Assembly: GCA_037954325.1 (NCBI GenBank)
Contig: JBBMNZ010000028.1
Span: 8,704,501-8,768,500, forward strand
DNA from: Fistularia commersonii
Taxonomy: Eukaryota; Chordata; Actinopteri; Syngnathiformes; Fistulariidae
Direction of reading: 5' to 3'
DNA: 64,000 nucleotides
Position 1 is the first letter of the stretch. Each line of letters opens with the position of its first letter. The notes under the pieces were generated by a model. It saw only the letters and a program-made list of their open reading frames with translations. It was not told the origin of the DNA and ran no database searches. Shown in pieces: positions 11,577-21,632 of the stretch. The position numbers and the translations under genes are program-made.

Positions 11577-11691
11577 GGAGGCTTCATTTGTCATTTAAAG
11601 ATAATCACATTCTAAGTGAGAAGATTCCTTGTAGGCCCTCTCTCTCCTACTAACTGTGCAGTGAAACCAACATAAGCCCGCAGTTGCACAT

Positions 11692-11692
<1 letters not shown>

Positions 11693-11780
<88 letters not shown>
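11693..11780. repeat. Long (CA)n microsatellite, 88 bp
   Basis: About 44 CA units with a single 'caga' interruption. It is one of the longest dinucleotide tracts in the window and the sole source of two Cys/Val-repeat frames on the minus strand. Confidence 0.95.
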
Positions 11781-11781
<1 letters not shown>

Positions 11782-12938
11782 CCCCTCCATGATGCGGTAA
11801 ACCTGGGAAATGAAATTCTGAGCTGTTACTGGCAAAAACAAGCTATTTCATTGTACCCACTATGAAAAGTATAAGTACCACACAGTACTACAAACCCACC
11901 ATTTCAAAGTCGGCTTTTCAAATAATGTTTTTTTTCAGGGGAATACAATTCGGTGTGTACTTGTACTGCAGTCTATTTATACCAAGATTTTTGTTGAAGT
12001 TGCAGTCCCCTGAACCGCTATCCTCATGACCAAAGACTAATAATGAAAGCTTGAGAAGATTCATAAAGCAGCAGGCTAAATAACAAAGAAAAACCAAAAC
12101 GAACTCAATTCCTCTTTTAGCTGAACGAAGACGCCAACAAGAGCCACATTTCAATGGCGCATAGTTCAGGAGAGGTACTTCAAGACTTTAGACGACCAGC
12201 TACTGGTGGAGACCCAGCAGAATCCTTCAGCGATGGCACAAAACAGGGTAGTATCAGAGAATTCAGAAAAATATAATAGACTCTTCTCAGAAGACTATGA
12301 CTAGAGATCTTGAATATTCTCAGGCTGCAGAAACTTCTCCGCATCTTTGGCCTCTAACCCCGGTGGATCATCGCATTGTCAATTCAGATGATGCCTGGAG
12401 CATGAAGTGGAACAGTGAAGAAAAAAAAAAAGAAACAATCGAACAAAGTTTAAAAAAAAAAGCTGATAAGAATAGAAACGTAGCTCATAAAATAGAAAGC
12501 CAAACGTGCAATACATTAAGATAACAAACATTATGAGTGTGTGCAGTATTCCAGCATCTGGGGATAACTTTTGGTCAAATATATCCTTCATAACCAGCAC
12601 AAAAATACATTCTGAAAGTTTGTTTACACAATTGCTGCTAATTATTGCTAACAAACGAGCTGGAATGCTAACAAGGACATAGATGTTGCAATGCAACGGA
12701 TGCTGCACGGCATTCGGGTTATGTCCAAGAAAAAAATTCAAATTGTTTAACTGGTTGGCTAATCCAAGTTATCGACCTAGTCCTCACTTTTTGGGACACT
12801 TTGTTAGTACTAGGATAAGCTGCTATATAGTTACTCTGCTGAGGGATATCCCATGTTGCACTTCTCTCAGTCCTCCCTCTCTTCCTATCCTACCTGCACT
12901 CATGTCTACTCAACAATGCAGAATAGATACCTCATATT
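11781..12938. other. Unique stretch, no supportable gene
   Basis: AT-rich sequence with short frames only. A stretch around 12780-12850 has a transposon-like look but could not be assigned. Confidence 0.5.
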
Positions 12939-13186
12939 GTGACCCTCTTAAAATAATCGCCTAAGTCATTTTTTACAAAAATGTTTTTTTGCCTAAATCA
13001 TCTCCTCATGATGCTGACCACCTCTGGCAAAATTGCCGACATCCTCACTTAAACAGATTGTGCCATTCTACCCGTTTAGTAGAAATTGCCTATGTCAAGA
13101 GTGTGTCAAATGGTTCAATTTTTTGTGTTTCCTGAAAAATCTGAAAAATCTGAAAAAAACTTAGGCGATTATTTTAAGAGGGTGAC
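12939..13186. mobile_element. 248-bp MITE with 27-bp terminal inverted repeats (MITE-B)
   Basis: The left end (12939-12965) starts 'gtgaccctcttaaaataatc'. The right end (13160-13186) is its reverse complement, ending 'attttaagagggtgac'. The arms match at 26 of 27 positions. The interior is non-coding and AT-rich, with the repeated word 'gaaaaatct'. I see no convincing target duplication. No second copy occurs in the window and the superfamily is unassigned. Confidence 0.75.
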
Positions 13187-13359
13187 GAAATGTTCTCCTG
13201 AGTCCCCAAACTGTCTCATTTGGCAGATTCCCAGAGGGGTTTCATCAACTGCAGCGGTCCTGCACGGCGCCCATCATTTTTATTTCAATGTGATTATTAA
13301 ACCAAATATCGTGCCACGTGATCCGTGTAGCTGTTATCACCGTCTCCGTCTCATTGTTG

Positions 13360-13605
13360 CGTTCCATCTCCCTGTCCTTCGTTCTCGCTCTCTCCCTTTC
13401 TACCCCGAGACAGAAGGCCACCCACATTGTGTTGGGATCTGTCTGTTTCCTCGCCACTGTGGCCAAGTGCCGGCTCATCGGGAAATGTTTGGATTTCTAT
13501 CAATTATTGATAAAAAGACTGACGGTCCGAACCTGTTGTACATGGAGTGTGTGGCATGCTGTCATGAGACAGATCTGTTGTGATAATAATAATAAATCAT
13601 TTATC
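13360..13605 (+). mobile_element. LINE-type 3' tail remnant
   Basis: The order 'tctgtctgtttcctcgccac', 'gccaagtgccggctcat', 'ggatttctatcaattatt', 'gagacagatctgttgtga' and 'taataataaatcat' resembles a recalled fish LINE 3' UTR that normally ends 'tggcgctatataaataaaatt'. It is decayed. It accounts for most of the overlapping 165- and 162-codon frames here. Confidence 0.4.
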
Positions 13606-13654
13606 TTTTATGAATCCGTGTGGAGAAATTTGTTCACCGCAATTAACCCATCAT

Positions 13655-13805
13655 GGATGAATCATGAGCAGGAGGCATGCAGTCAACAAGCGCCAGGGGG
13701 GCAGTTAGGGGTTCAACACTTCGACACACTAGGAGGAGCTGGGGATCAAACCGGGAACGTTAGGTTCCAGAAACCTCCTGTGCCACGCTGCCGAAGATCC
13801 AGGTG
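13655..13805 (-). mobile_element. tRNA-like-head/L2-type repeat fragment
   Basis: 'gttaggggttcaacacttcg', 'acacactaggaggagctggg', 'gatcaaaccgggaacg' and 'ctgtgccacgctgcc' follow the common fish repeat whose reverse strand carries a tRNA-like head. Confidence 0.55.
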
Positions 13806-14023
13806 ATCCTTTCAGACGGGCAGTAAGCAGTATTTTGAGAAGAGGGAAGCAAAATGAAAAAGCTTATTCTTTTCTCGCTGTCCTTCGTAAAACCTTTATC
13901 TCCACCTTCTCATGAGCAGCGGCTGCTTGAGTCAAGGTTCAGATCGAACAGTCTGCACAGAAACTTGAGATCAATATCAATATATCAATCAATATCAAGT
14001 CCAGACAAGACTGCATAAATCAA

Positions 14024-14095
14024 CAATAAATAAATAAATAATCATATATATAGATATATAACTATATCTCTATATAGATATAGATATTTATGACA
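14024..14095. repeat. AT-rich microsatellite cluster (AAAT, ATAT, AGAT)
   Basis: 'aaataaataaataatc' is followed by interleaved TATA/TAGA words. Confidence 0.85.
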
Positions 14096-15008
14096 TATTG
14101 CATGAGGAGGCAGAAGATGTATGGATGCATGAGGAGGCTGAGGGGACACAATCACAGCTCTAATGCCATTACTTAGGGACCATTATTTGTCTTTCAGCAT
14201 TAGTGTTAGCCACAATATCGTCGATTCCCCGTTATGAAGGTGTGGCAGTTTTATATCCCAGCCTTTCATCAACCCACCAACACAGGCTGCAGCGGCAGAT
14301 CAGCCTTTGAGCATGATCAAGCCATGCAGACAAAGAAAAAGACATCTGCTGGGTGTATTTTGGTAAAAGTGCTGTGAAAGGTGAAATTACTCCCTGCGCA
14401 GATGGAACTCGTCGTTGGCTGAGTACATGCTTTGTGCACCGCGCACGATGCTCTCCTAATTGGAGGCCACGTTTTTTTGTGATTGAGCATGTTGACAGTA
14501 CGCCTCAATGAAGTCCCCATTTCATGTTTTCATGTAAAAAAAAAAAAAATTGTAGTGCTCTCACCTTGTGATCATATTTCTGAGAGTACACCACCATTTA
14601 CTGTAATGGGTTCATGATGTGACACTCACACCCTCCTTTTACAAAATAAAAAATAAAAAATATTGGTACCAGCAAATTCAGCTCTTTTCATTTTATGTAG
14701 AGTCATTCATGCAGCGTCTGCGTTTAATGTCTCCTTTTTAAAAATGAGTGTAAATATTTAATGAGTTTCTCCTCTTTTACTTTATTTTTTTCCTTTTTTT
14801 TTTAATGAATTCCCACGGTTGTCATCCGGCTCAAAGGCAAAGAGGCAACGCAGCGTTTATGTCTATGCCTGTGCTGCAAATGGCAGAACGTCCACACTTG
14901 GGAAACATTTTCTTGCACAGGCAAAATTTTACCTCATTTCAGACAGAATAACATTGTTAAAACGACGTTGTTAAAACGGTTTGCTGCCGATTATCAAAAA
15001 TCAGGTCA
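14096..15008. other. Unique stretch with poly-A and poly-T runs
   Basis: Poly-A lies at about 14537-14549 and T-rich tracts near 14780-14803. Neither a gene nor an element is supported. Confidence 0.5.
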
Positions 15009-15009
15009 A

Positions 15010-15080
15010 CCATGCATCCACCTGTTTTTGCTGCGGCGACCCCTTAAGGGAAAAGCCAGAAGGCCAGGAAGAAGACAATC
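15010..15080 (+). mobile_element. RTE-type LINE 3' terminus, solo fragment
   Basis: 'gctgcggcgaccccttaagg', 'gaaaagccagaaggcc' and 'aggaagaag' are the same terminus seen at 4418-4450 and 54525-54567. This is a strongly 5'-truncated insertion of the same LINE family. Confidence 0.7.
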
Positions 15081-15189
15081 TTCTCTCCATCCCGAAGTAG
15101 TCGGTCTGAATTCGGCCGCAAGTCACATTCTTAGGATGCGCCAACTTGTGGGGAAGTTTCACCACTAAACACAATCCTTTAAATAATTA

Positions 15190-15372
15190 ATTTGTTCATT
15201 CATTATCCCGCTTTCAGGGTCATGGCAGGGCTCTGAGCAAAGTCCCAGCTGTTTGTTGTGGGAGAGGTGAGGTCTAAGCGGGTCAGCTCACCTGTCAATC
15301 ACAGAGAAACAAATTGAGATTTCAAACTATTCACCCTCTCATTCGAGCATCTGAGCAGCTGAGAATTGAACA
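15190..15372 (-). mobile_element. (GATG)-tailed SINE-like repeat
   Basis: 'ttcattcattatcccgcttt', 'cagggtcatggcaggg', 'tcacctgtcaatcacagag' and 'ttcaccctctcattcgag' give the repeat body in reverse order. Confidence 0.65.
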
Positions 15373-15889
15373 AACTTTCTGAATAAAATGCACGTAGCAT
15401 CAAAAGAGCTTGAGATCTCCTGCTGCTGGTAAGCGAACCACAATGCACTTCAGTCTGGATTTAAAGTTAGCATTCCTCCGCCATCCGTCACCAGGGACTG
15501 ACTCCAAATACTGTGACATATAGTTTATGACCTGTATAGTCACCGCATTACAAGTATGAGGGCGGGAACTTTTATAGTTCGTGATAAAAAAGAACATGCT
15601 GGAAATGCTTTCTGATAGAACCCTGGGTCTTATCAGTCAGTGTAAAATTCAATCATATCCAGGCATCAACCTCATGCGGAAATAATAACATTTTCACGCT
15701 TGCAAATTGTCTCGGCAAAAGGAGGTGCCATTTTCATTACTAGTTTATAGCAGTAAACACATGGTCACAAGGTCTTCTACTTGATGATGAAATAAATAAA
15801 TGAAAATGATAATGCCATTAATAATAACCACAATCCCTATGTTCGGGAATGAAAAAAATAAATAAAAAGTATTATTATATGTTCAGTCA
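15373..15889. other. Unique stretch, no feature
   Basis: No repeat or convincing frame is seen. Confidence 0.5.
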
Positions 15890-15966
15890 ATATCTCCTAT
15901 TTATCCTGCACTTAATCGCAAGGATGCTGAAGCCCATCCAAGCAAGAAGCCGGATACAACGTGGAT
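15890..15966 (-). mobile_element. Short SINE-like repeat fragment
   Basis: 'ctatttatcctgcacttaat', 'gatgctgaagcccatcc' and 'aagccggatacaacgtgg' are a decayed body of the (GATG)-tailed repeat. A TATA/poly-T tract (about 15967-16078) follows. Confidence 0.45.
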
Positions 15967-16078
15967 TATATATATATTTTATATACATGTATTTTATAAA
16001 TACAGATTTATGTATATATAATTGTATGTATGTATACATATATATATTTTTTTTTTTAGATTTTTTTTTTTTTTTTTA
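15967..16078. repeat. TA-rich and poly-T low-complexity tract
   Basis: TATATA words are followed by two T runs of 10-16 bases. Confidence 0.9.
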
Positions 16079-16550
16079 AATGTCTGAAGGAGCTTCAGAC
16101 TTGGAGAAAAAAACATAAAAATAGTCCAATAATCCACGAGGTTACCAAAATGGATGAATTGATCAATCAATAGGAGTCCATAAACCCTGTCTGGAGCCAG
16201 AACCCAGAGCTCTGGTCCTCTGCGCGTCCTCCGGCACTAGATGCTTGTCGCTCTTTGGGCTCCTCGGGCTGTCGAGCCCCCCCTCCCTGGGATCTGTTGG
16301 TAGCATCAGTTACCTCCACAGGCGGTTGAATGGGAAGTGAGTGAGTGAGTCGACGGGGGTGTGTAATTGAAAGGTAATTCATATTTAACAGAACACTGAG
16401 TGGCTATCAGAGCGTGAACGTGTGCATGCACGTTCTGCCGGGGGGTTGATTTTGGTTTGCGATGAAAAGAAATCCATTTGCGCTGAACACAATGTGTAAT
16501 TTTTTTTCCAGTTGTCCTCATTACTCCTATCTCTACTTTACACAAAATGC
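16079..16550. other. Unique stretch, no supportable gene
   Basis: A GC-richer patch lies at about 16195-16320. No domain or splice context is recognised. Confidence 0.5.
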
Positions 16551-16563
16551 ACAAACACACACA

Positions 16564-16602
<39 letters not shown>
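16551..16602. repeat. (CA)n microsatellite
   Basis: A CA tract with two early interruptions. Confidence 0.95.
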
Positions 16603-16605
<3 letters not shown>

Positions 16606-16830
16606 TGTTAAGCATGCTGACTGGTTCATTGGGGTCTTGAAAAGGATCCTTCCCAAGGAAAACCCTGCAGTCTCTTGAGGTTAGGGAGTGAAAACAGGCC
16701 GAACAGGAACAACCTCCTCTAGTATATCATTTATCTAAACTTAACAATATTATATCAAACACTTCTCATTCCTAGTAGTTTGCTTAATAGTTTATATTAG
16801 TTTAGTTGTGGAAAGGGAGCCCAGTAGAAC

Positions 16831-16832
<2 letters not shown>

Positions 16833-16882
<50 letters not shown>
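16833..16882. repeat. (TG)n microsatellite
   Basis: A pure TG tract of 25 units. Confidence 0.95.
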
Positions 16883-16884
<2 letters not shown>

Positions 16885-17598
16885 AGATATTTGATTGGCC
16901 TCTATAACAACTTGTAGAAGTCAATGACAAACAATGACTTAGCTCCATATTTTTGCAAATATCAACCATTGTGCCAATCAGATTGCTGAAAACTTAATCC
17001 TGCTCTCCTGCATAAAAAGGAATCCGGATTAGCAAAACACTCGCTCGTCGCTGAAGCGGGCCGTAACTGGGATTACCGTCAGAAGTCATTTCTTCATTCA
17101 GTCCAGTTCTATCAAACGTGCTGACTTTTCTGTCACTGATGAGATTATTTACTCCTTTAGCTGTCAAATCTGGAAAAATGTCATGTCAGTTCATAAAAGT
17201 ATAAAGAATAATACATCCCTAACAAGTTCACCGTCAGAATAATCTCGAAAGTGCACGGGATCCCTTCTCAGGATTCCCAATGCATCCTGTCACCTCGCCA
17301 TGTGATTGATTGTGTTTTCTTATCACGAGACTTAAACCGGCTTTAGCTTGTAAGCGGCCGTGCCGGCCGGAAAGACATCCGCACAGGTGCTGGATGCGAG
17401 CGGCGATACTGTAGAATTGATGTGTGGATTACCGTCACCCCCGAAATACACAAATTTATCAAATAAATAATCCTTGGATGAACATGGTGTCTTCTCTCAG
17501 AAGATAAGGGCAGCCTCCTCTCCGGAATACAGACCAGGATGTGTGACTGTAGAATATGAAAACATCCCCTTAAAACAAAATACATGAATTTATGTCAG

Positions 17599-17602
<4 letters not shown>
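16883..17602. other. Unique stretch, no supportable gene
   Basis: Mixed composition. The longest frame is 80 codons (17343-17585, minus) and is not recognised. Confidence 0.5.

Positions 17603-17645
<43 letters not shown>
17603..17645. repeat. (TA)n microsatellite
   Basis: A pure AT/TA tract. Confidence 0.95.
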
Positions 17646-17646
<1 letters not shown>

Positions 17647-17861
17647 TTCAGCTTGACCTTCTGAATAGAAGTGGTAGAAGTGGTGTCACTCAGAGGTCTA
17701 TTCTAGGCCCTGTGTGAATGTCTGTTTCTGTTTAACAAGCTAAGCTAACAAAAGAGGTGTGGAAGCACTGTGTTAAATGTGTTGCCTCATAGCAAGAATG
17801 ATCCTGGTTCCACAAAGTTCTCTCTTGAGCGGAGCCCCTCATGGTCTCTTCCTTTGTCATG

Positions 17862-17951
17862 CTGATGCACCTTCAATCAGAAGGTTGGCAGTTTGATTCC
17901 CAGCTCCTCTTTTCTGCAATGGCTTAAACTATTAAAAGCTTGCCAAGTAGC
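17862..17951 (+). mobile_element. tRNA-like-head repeat fragment, host of a hAT MITE
   Basis: 'accttcaatcagaaggttgg', 'cagtttgattcccagctcc' and 'tctgcaatggcttaaac' resemble the head of the fish repeat ('...caatcggaaggtcggcggttcgattccc'). The hAT-type MITE lies immediately downstream. Confidence 0.45.
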
Positions 17952-17959
17952 TCTTACGC

Positions 17960-18288
17960 TAAACCTGGGCATTTTTCAGCTCACATCCGGCTCATTTTGC
18001 TTTTGTCCCACCAAACTATTTTCTTTGAATATTTTAATAGTATTTTTAATCAATATTGAATTCAGAAACTCCTTATTTTTTCCTTTTGTTTAATTCCGTA
18101 TGGATGATTGCATACAAAATAATGGTACATTTATATGATCATGAATGATTTTATAGTTGAAATAAAATGCCAAAAAATTTAAATATTTAAATTTTCATTT
18201 TGTTCAATTTTCATGATGCCTAGTTGTGCCGGGCATAAAAATTAAATCAGAAATGTGGTCCGCTAGTCAAAATAATTGCCCACCCCTG
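17960..18288. mobile_element. hAT-type MITE, 329 bp, perfect 8-bp target duplication
   Basis: The right end 'ttgcccacccctg' is the inverse of a CAGGGGTGGGCAA terminus. The left end 'taaacctgggcattttt' is its decayed partner. TCTTACGC directly flanks both sides (17952-17959 and 18289-18296). An 8-bp duplication and a CAGGGG-type end are hallmarks of hAT transposons. The interior is AT-rich and non-coding. Confidence 0.8.
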
Positions 18289-18499
18289 TCTTACGCCATC
18301 AGTGTGTGCCCATATGAGTGAGTGCAGTCTGATGCACAGTGCTTTGAAATCAAAAATGTAAGTTGAGACCATTTACTCCCCCCTGCCTGGTTCTCCCGCT
18401 CTCCGTCTTCCTCACGCAGTTCAAAAACAGTCATGTCATACATATGCACATGCATGCATAATATCACGTGATATCTTTACATTCATTATTTGGTGCAAT

Positions 18500-18725
18500 T
18501 CAAAATCTCAATAGCACTGCCAATAGCACTCTCCATGTAAATTGCCTTTTGCTTTACTTTGCACTCAATTTATAATACGTCTACTGGTATGCTTTTAAGT
18601 ACTGTATATTTGCAAACTACTCATTAGACATTTGTTTTTATACGTCACATTTGATGCTTTACTGTTGTTATTTTGGAGCGAACTGGCACAAGAATTTCCT
18701 TTGGGATTAATAAATTGCTATCATA
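18500..18725 (+). mobile_element. LINE 3' UTR remnant
   Basis: The end 'tttcctttgggattaataaa' plus 'ttgctatcatatc' has the typical form of a fish LINE 3' end ('tttccc...gggatcaataaag...atct'). The preceding ~190 bp of short T-rich words fits a 3' UTR. No coding part remains. Confidence 0.45.
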
Positions 18726-20243
18726 TCTTCATTGATGTCACTATGTGTGGACCCTGTGATTGATGGCTGACCAACATACGTCAAACCCCGCCTCCTGCCT
18801 AAAGCAGTTGCGATTGGCTGCAGCTCCTTGCCGCCCAGATCCCCGTTCACAGACTGAGCAGTACAGAGAACCAATTCATAAAATGAACTAGCCTTCAATC
18901 CACAAAATACAAAGGAAAATATAATAGTTAATCCCCTGTATAAATTTCAGCTTGTCTTGCTCAGCACACGATATCAACTTTCCTTTTCAATCTGGCACCT
19001 AATTGCACATCGAACCCCGGCGTTGGCGCCGCACCAAGAACGTGACTTAACATCAAAGAGCGTTTTATTTTATCCTTCGTTTGGCTAAGCGCCGCCCTGA
19101 CACTCATCTCTGGGATCCGTACCTTCCGGCTGTCAATTTCATACAATTTTGATCATTAAAAAAAAAAAAAAAAGGAGGGCGTGCTGCGCTGTGTGCTCAT
19201 CCACTGCAAACACGCCAAATCCATCCAACCAACAGAAACCAGGGGAGGATATTAAGCCCCCATCTTCCCAACCCAACCCCCCTCCTCCGCTATCCCCAGT
19301 CAGTGTTTGTTTTGAGGTTAATTAATCCTCACAGGAGAACATTGGGGTTTGAACTGGTTCATTTGACCGCTGCTATTTTGACATGTAATTACAACATATC
19401 GATTTGAATTATAGTCATCCATTCAGGAGGGGCGGGGGCCCTGCAATGATCCATGTCGGCCAACGGGAGGGTGCAAGACTGGCCGTGGAAATATATGAGA
19501 TATATGAGATATTCAAAGTAATGTTTTTATGTGTAGATATATCTTTTTACACGTAAAATTAAACACTTCAATGCCCTTGATCATGAAGCCCATACTAAAG
19601 TTTTAACAAACAGAATATGGACATAGAGCCCCACACACACAGTTACATTTATGCACTTTTAGTTATTTTTTTGTAACTAATTACTAATCCTTGAAATGAA
19701 GTGCATATATGCCTAAAAAGCAACATGGTATTTAAGTATGACAGCTCAGTGCAGCGGGTCAGTACGATTGACATTTGCTCGTACTTGTGTGCACGCAGTA
19801 ATACACACACCTACGCACACACATGCACAGACAGCAAATCAAGACAGTATAAATGAATTAAAATTCAACCCATACACAAACTAGACTTCAGAGTCTGCAC
19901 GGGCGAGCTTGTTTGTGAATGTTAGTATTGTCCCAAACACCCTTTGAAAAGGAAATAATGAATAAATGATTAAAAGAATTCGGTTGTTAGTTTCAATACA
20001 AAGGATAGTGTTTGCATTTTGTTTTGTGGCTCTAAGATGTATTTTCAAAATAAATGCATGCATAAATAAAGACAGATTCTCTTGATTGTTGAGGAATGGC
20101 CGCCATGTTTGTTTTTGTTTGTTTTGGGGTTTTTTAACACAGCAACAAAGTGTTTGAAAGCTCTTCTACTGACGACAGGGAATTTTTTCAGATGTTCACA
20201 GGCTTGGGGTTTTTCAAAACAGCGCCCGATTTGGGGTGGAGAA

Positions 20244-20246
<3 letters not shown>
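18726..20246. other. Mostly unique stretch with a possible conserved element
   Basis: Poly-A lies at about 19158-19173. The segment 19315-19425 contains TTAATTAATCC, TGTAATTACA and ATCGATTTGAATTATAG words, like homeodomain-type sites in conserved non-coding DNA. No gene is supported. Confidence 0.35.
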
Positions 20247-20285
<39 letters not shown>

Positions 20286-20296
20286 CACACACACAT
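20247..20296. repeat. (CA)n microsatellite
   Basis: A CA tract that generates repetitive frames in all phases. Confidence 0.95.
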
Positions 20297-21206
20297 GCAC
20301 TGGAGCGATTGCCCCCATTTTTGCGCAGCAGGCTGATAGAGGCAGAGCAGCAGTACTTGGACACCTCGCTGTGCAGGCCAGGAGAAAACAACTTGAAATG
20401 AAAATAAACAGGTGCAGAGGTTTTTTTTGATTCCCAGCACTTCCACAAGTTAAATTCAAAAACATCTCATTGTTCCGACGGACACATTGAAGGAGTTTCT
20501 CTGAGTGGCCACAACTGAATTCAAGACAGACCTGAAAGTGATTGAGGAAAACAAACCCTGTCAGGTCTCCCTCTGACTGAAGGAGGTTTGAAAATATGCA
20601 CTGTGCAGACAAGTGTGTAAGTCACTGCTGAGGAAGTGCAGGCGCAACCACTGACCGACACTCACTGGTTCAAGTTATAAATACACTTCTTCAATTGTTA
20701 GTTAAAAGAGATCACTAAACAACCAATCACATGGCAGCGACTTAGTGTATTGAGGCGCGTAGACGTGGACAAGATGACCTGTTGAAGTTCATGCTGAGAT
20801 TGGGGAAGGAAGGTGACCTTTGAACGTAGCCTTGTTGCCGGTGCAAGTCCAGCTGGTCTGATCTGCTGAGATTTTCACACAAAACCGTCTCTAGGCTTTA
20901 CAGAAAATGATTCAAAGATAGGGAATGTCCACCACTTTACGGATGTTCTCAGATGCAAGAGGTCAGAGATGAATGGCCAGACAAGATGTCATCTAGGTGA
21001 CAAAAAGGCAGGCAATAGGAACTTAAATCACCAAGTATGCAGAACACCATCTCTGCTCGAAGCTGATGGGCTCCAGCAGCGGACGACCAACTCGGAGCAA
21101 CAAACCGAGGCTGCTCACCAAAAATGAAAGTAGAAAATCAAAAAGCGTCACATTGTCCGATACATCTGGATTTCTGAGTCAGAATTTGACGTAATCGCCC
21201 TTAAAG

Positions 21207-21444
21207 CATGAGTGAGTGAATGAGTGAGTGAGTGAATGAGTGAGTGAGTGAATGGTTGTCGGTCTCTATATGTAGTCCTTCGATCGACTGGCAACCAGTC
21301 CAGGGTGTACCCAGCCTCTCGCCCCATGACAGCTGGGATAGGCTCCGGCATCCCCTGCGGATGGATGGATGGATGGATGGATGGATGGATGGATGGATGG
21401 ATGGATGGATGGATGGATGGATGGATGGATGGATGGATGGATGG
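21207..21444 (+). mobile_element. (GATG)n-tailed SINE-like repeat inserted in the Tc1-like element
   Basis: In canonical orientation: 'gaatggttgtcggtctctat', 'gactggcaaccagtccaggg', 'cagctgggataggctcc', then an 86-bp (ATGG)n tail at 21359-21444. The candidate target duplication is GCAT ('aaagcatg' on the left, 'ggcatagg' on the right), matching the position in the interrupted transposon. Confidence 0.8.
21359..21444. repeat. (ATGG)n microsatellite, 86 bp
   Basis: About 21 perfect units forming the 3' tail of the repeat. It yields Trp-Met-Asp-Gly and Ser-Ile-His-Pro frames that are not genes. Confidence 0.97.
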
Positions 21445-21632
21445 CATAGGTCCATACCATCCTTCCTTATATCATTGATTCAGACTGCCGATGAGGGTGT
21501 AATGATTTTCTCGGCTCAAAAAATCCCACAGGGATGTTTCCAGCTCCTCATGTGATCAACTCCTTGATGATATCAGGCGGTTCTTATGCAAAAGGAGTGC
21601 ATCCTGGTACTAGCAAGGTATACCTAATAAAG

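Larger units (their letters stand above)
20658..21632 (+). mobile_element. Tc1-like DNA transposon, dead, internally deleted and interrupted
   Basis: DNA words follow a recalled Tc1-type fish/amphibian transposon in order. They are 'acactcactgg' near the 5' end, 'aaccaatcacatggcagcga' (20720-20739), 'gatgacctgttgaagttc', 'gatttt.cacacaaaacc', 'gcagcagcggacgacc', 'ctgagtcagaatttgacgta', then 'gaggtgtaatg'-like sequence, 'gggatgtttccagctcc', 'tggtactagcaaggtatacc' and 'taataaagggtaaatg' at the 3' end. The transposase frame is destroyed by stops and indels. Most of the catalytic core, between about 21500 and 21530, is deleted. A (GATG)-tailed repeat is inserted at about 21207-21444. Confidence 0.75.

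Noticed and set aside
13086..13806. Overlapping 165- and 162-codon plus-strand frames
   Set aside because: They run through the right arm of MITE-B, a LINE 3' tail and an L2-type repeat fragment. Two phases being open together argues for chance.
21359..21444. Possible CRISPR-like direct repeats
   Set aside because: The 4-bp period without spacers is a microsatellite, and the context is a vertebrate genome.
21244..21555. Frames of ~100 codons with Trp-Met-Asp-Gly or Ile-His-Pro-Ser repeats
   Set aside because: Purely the (ATGG)n tail read in different phases. The same period appears in all frames.
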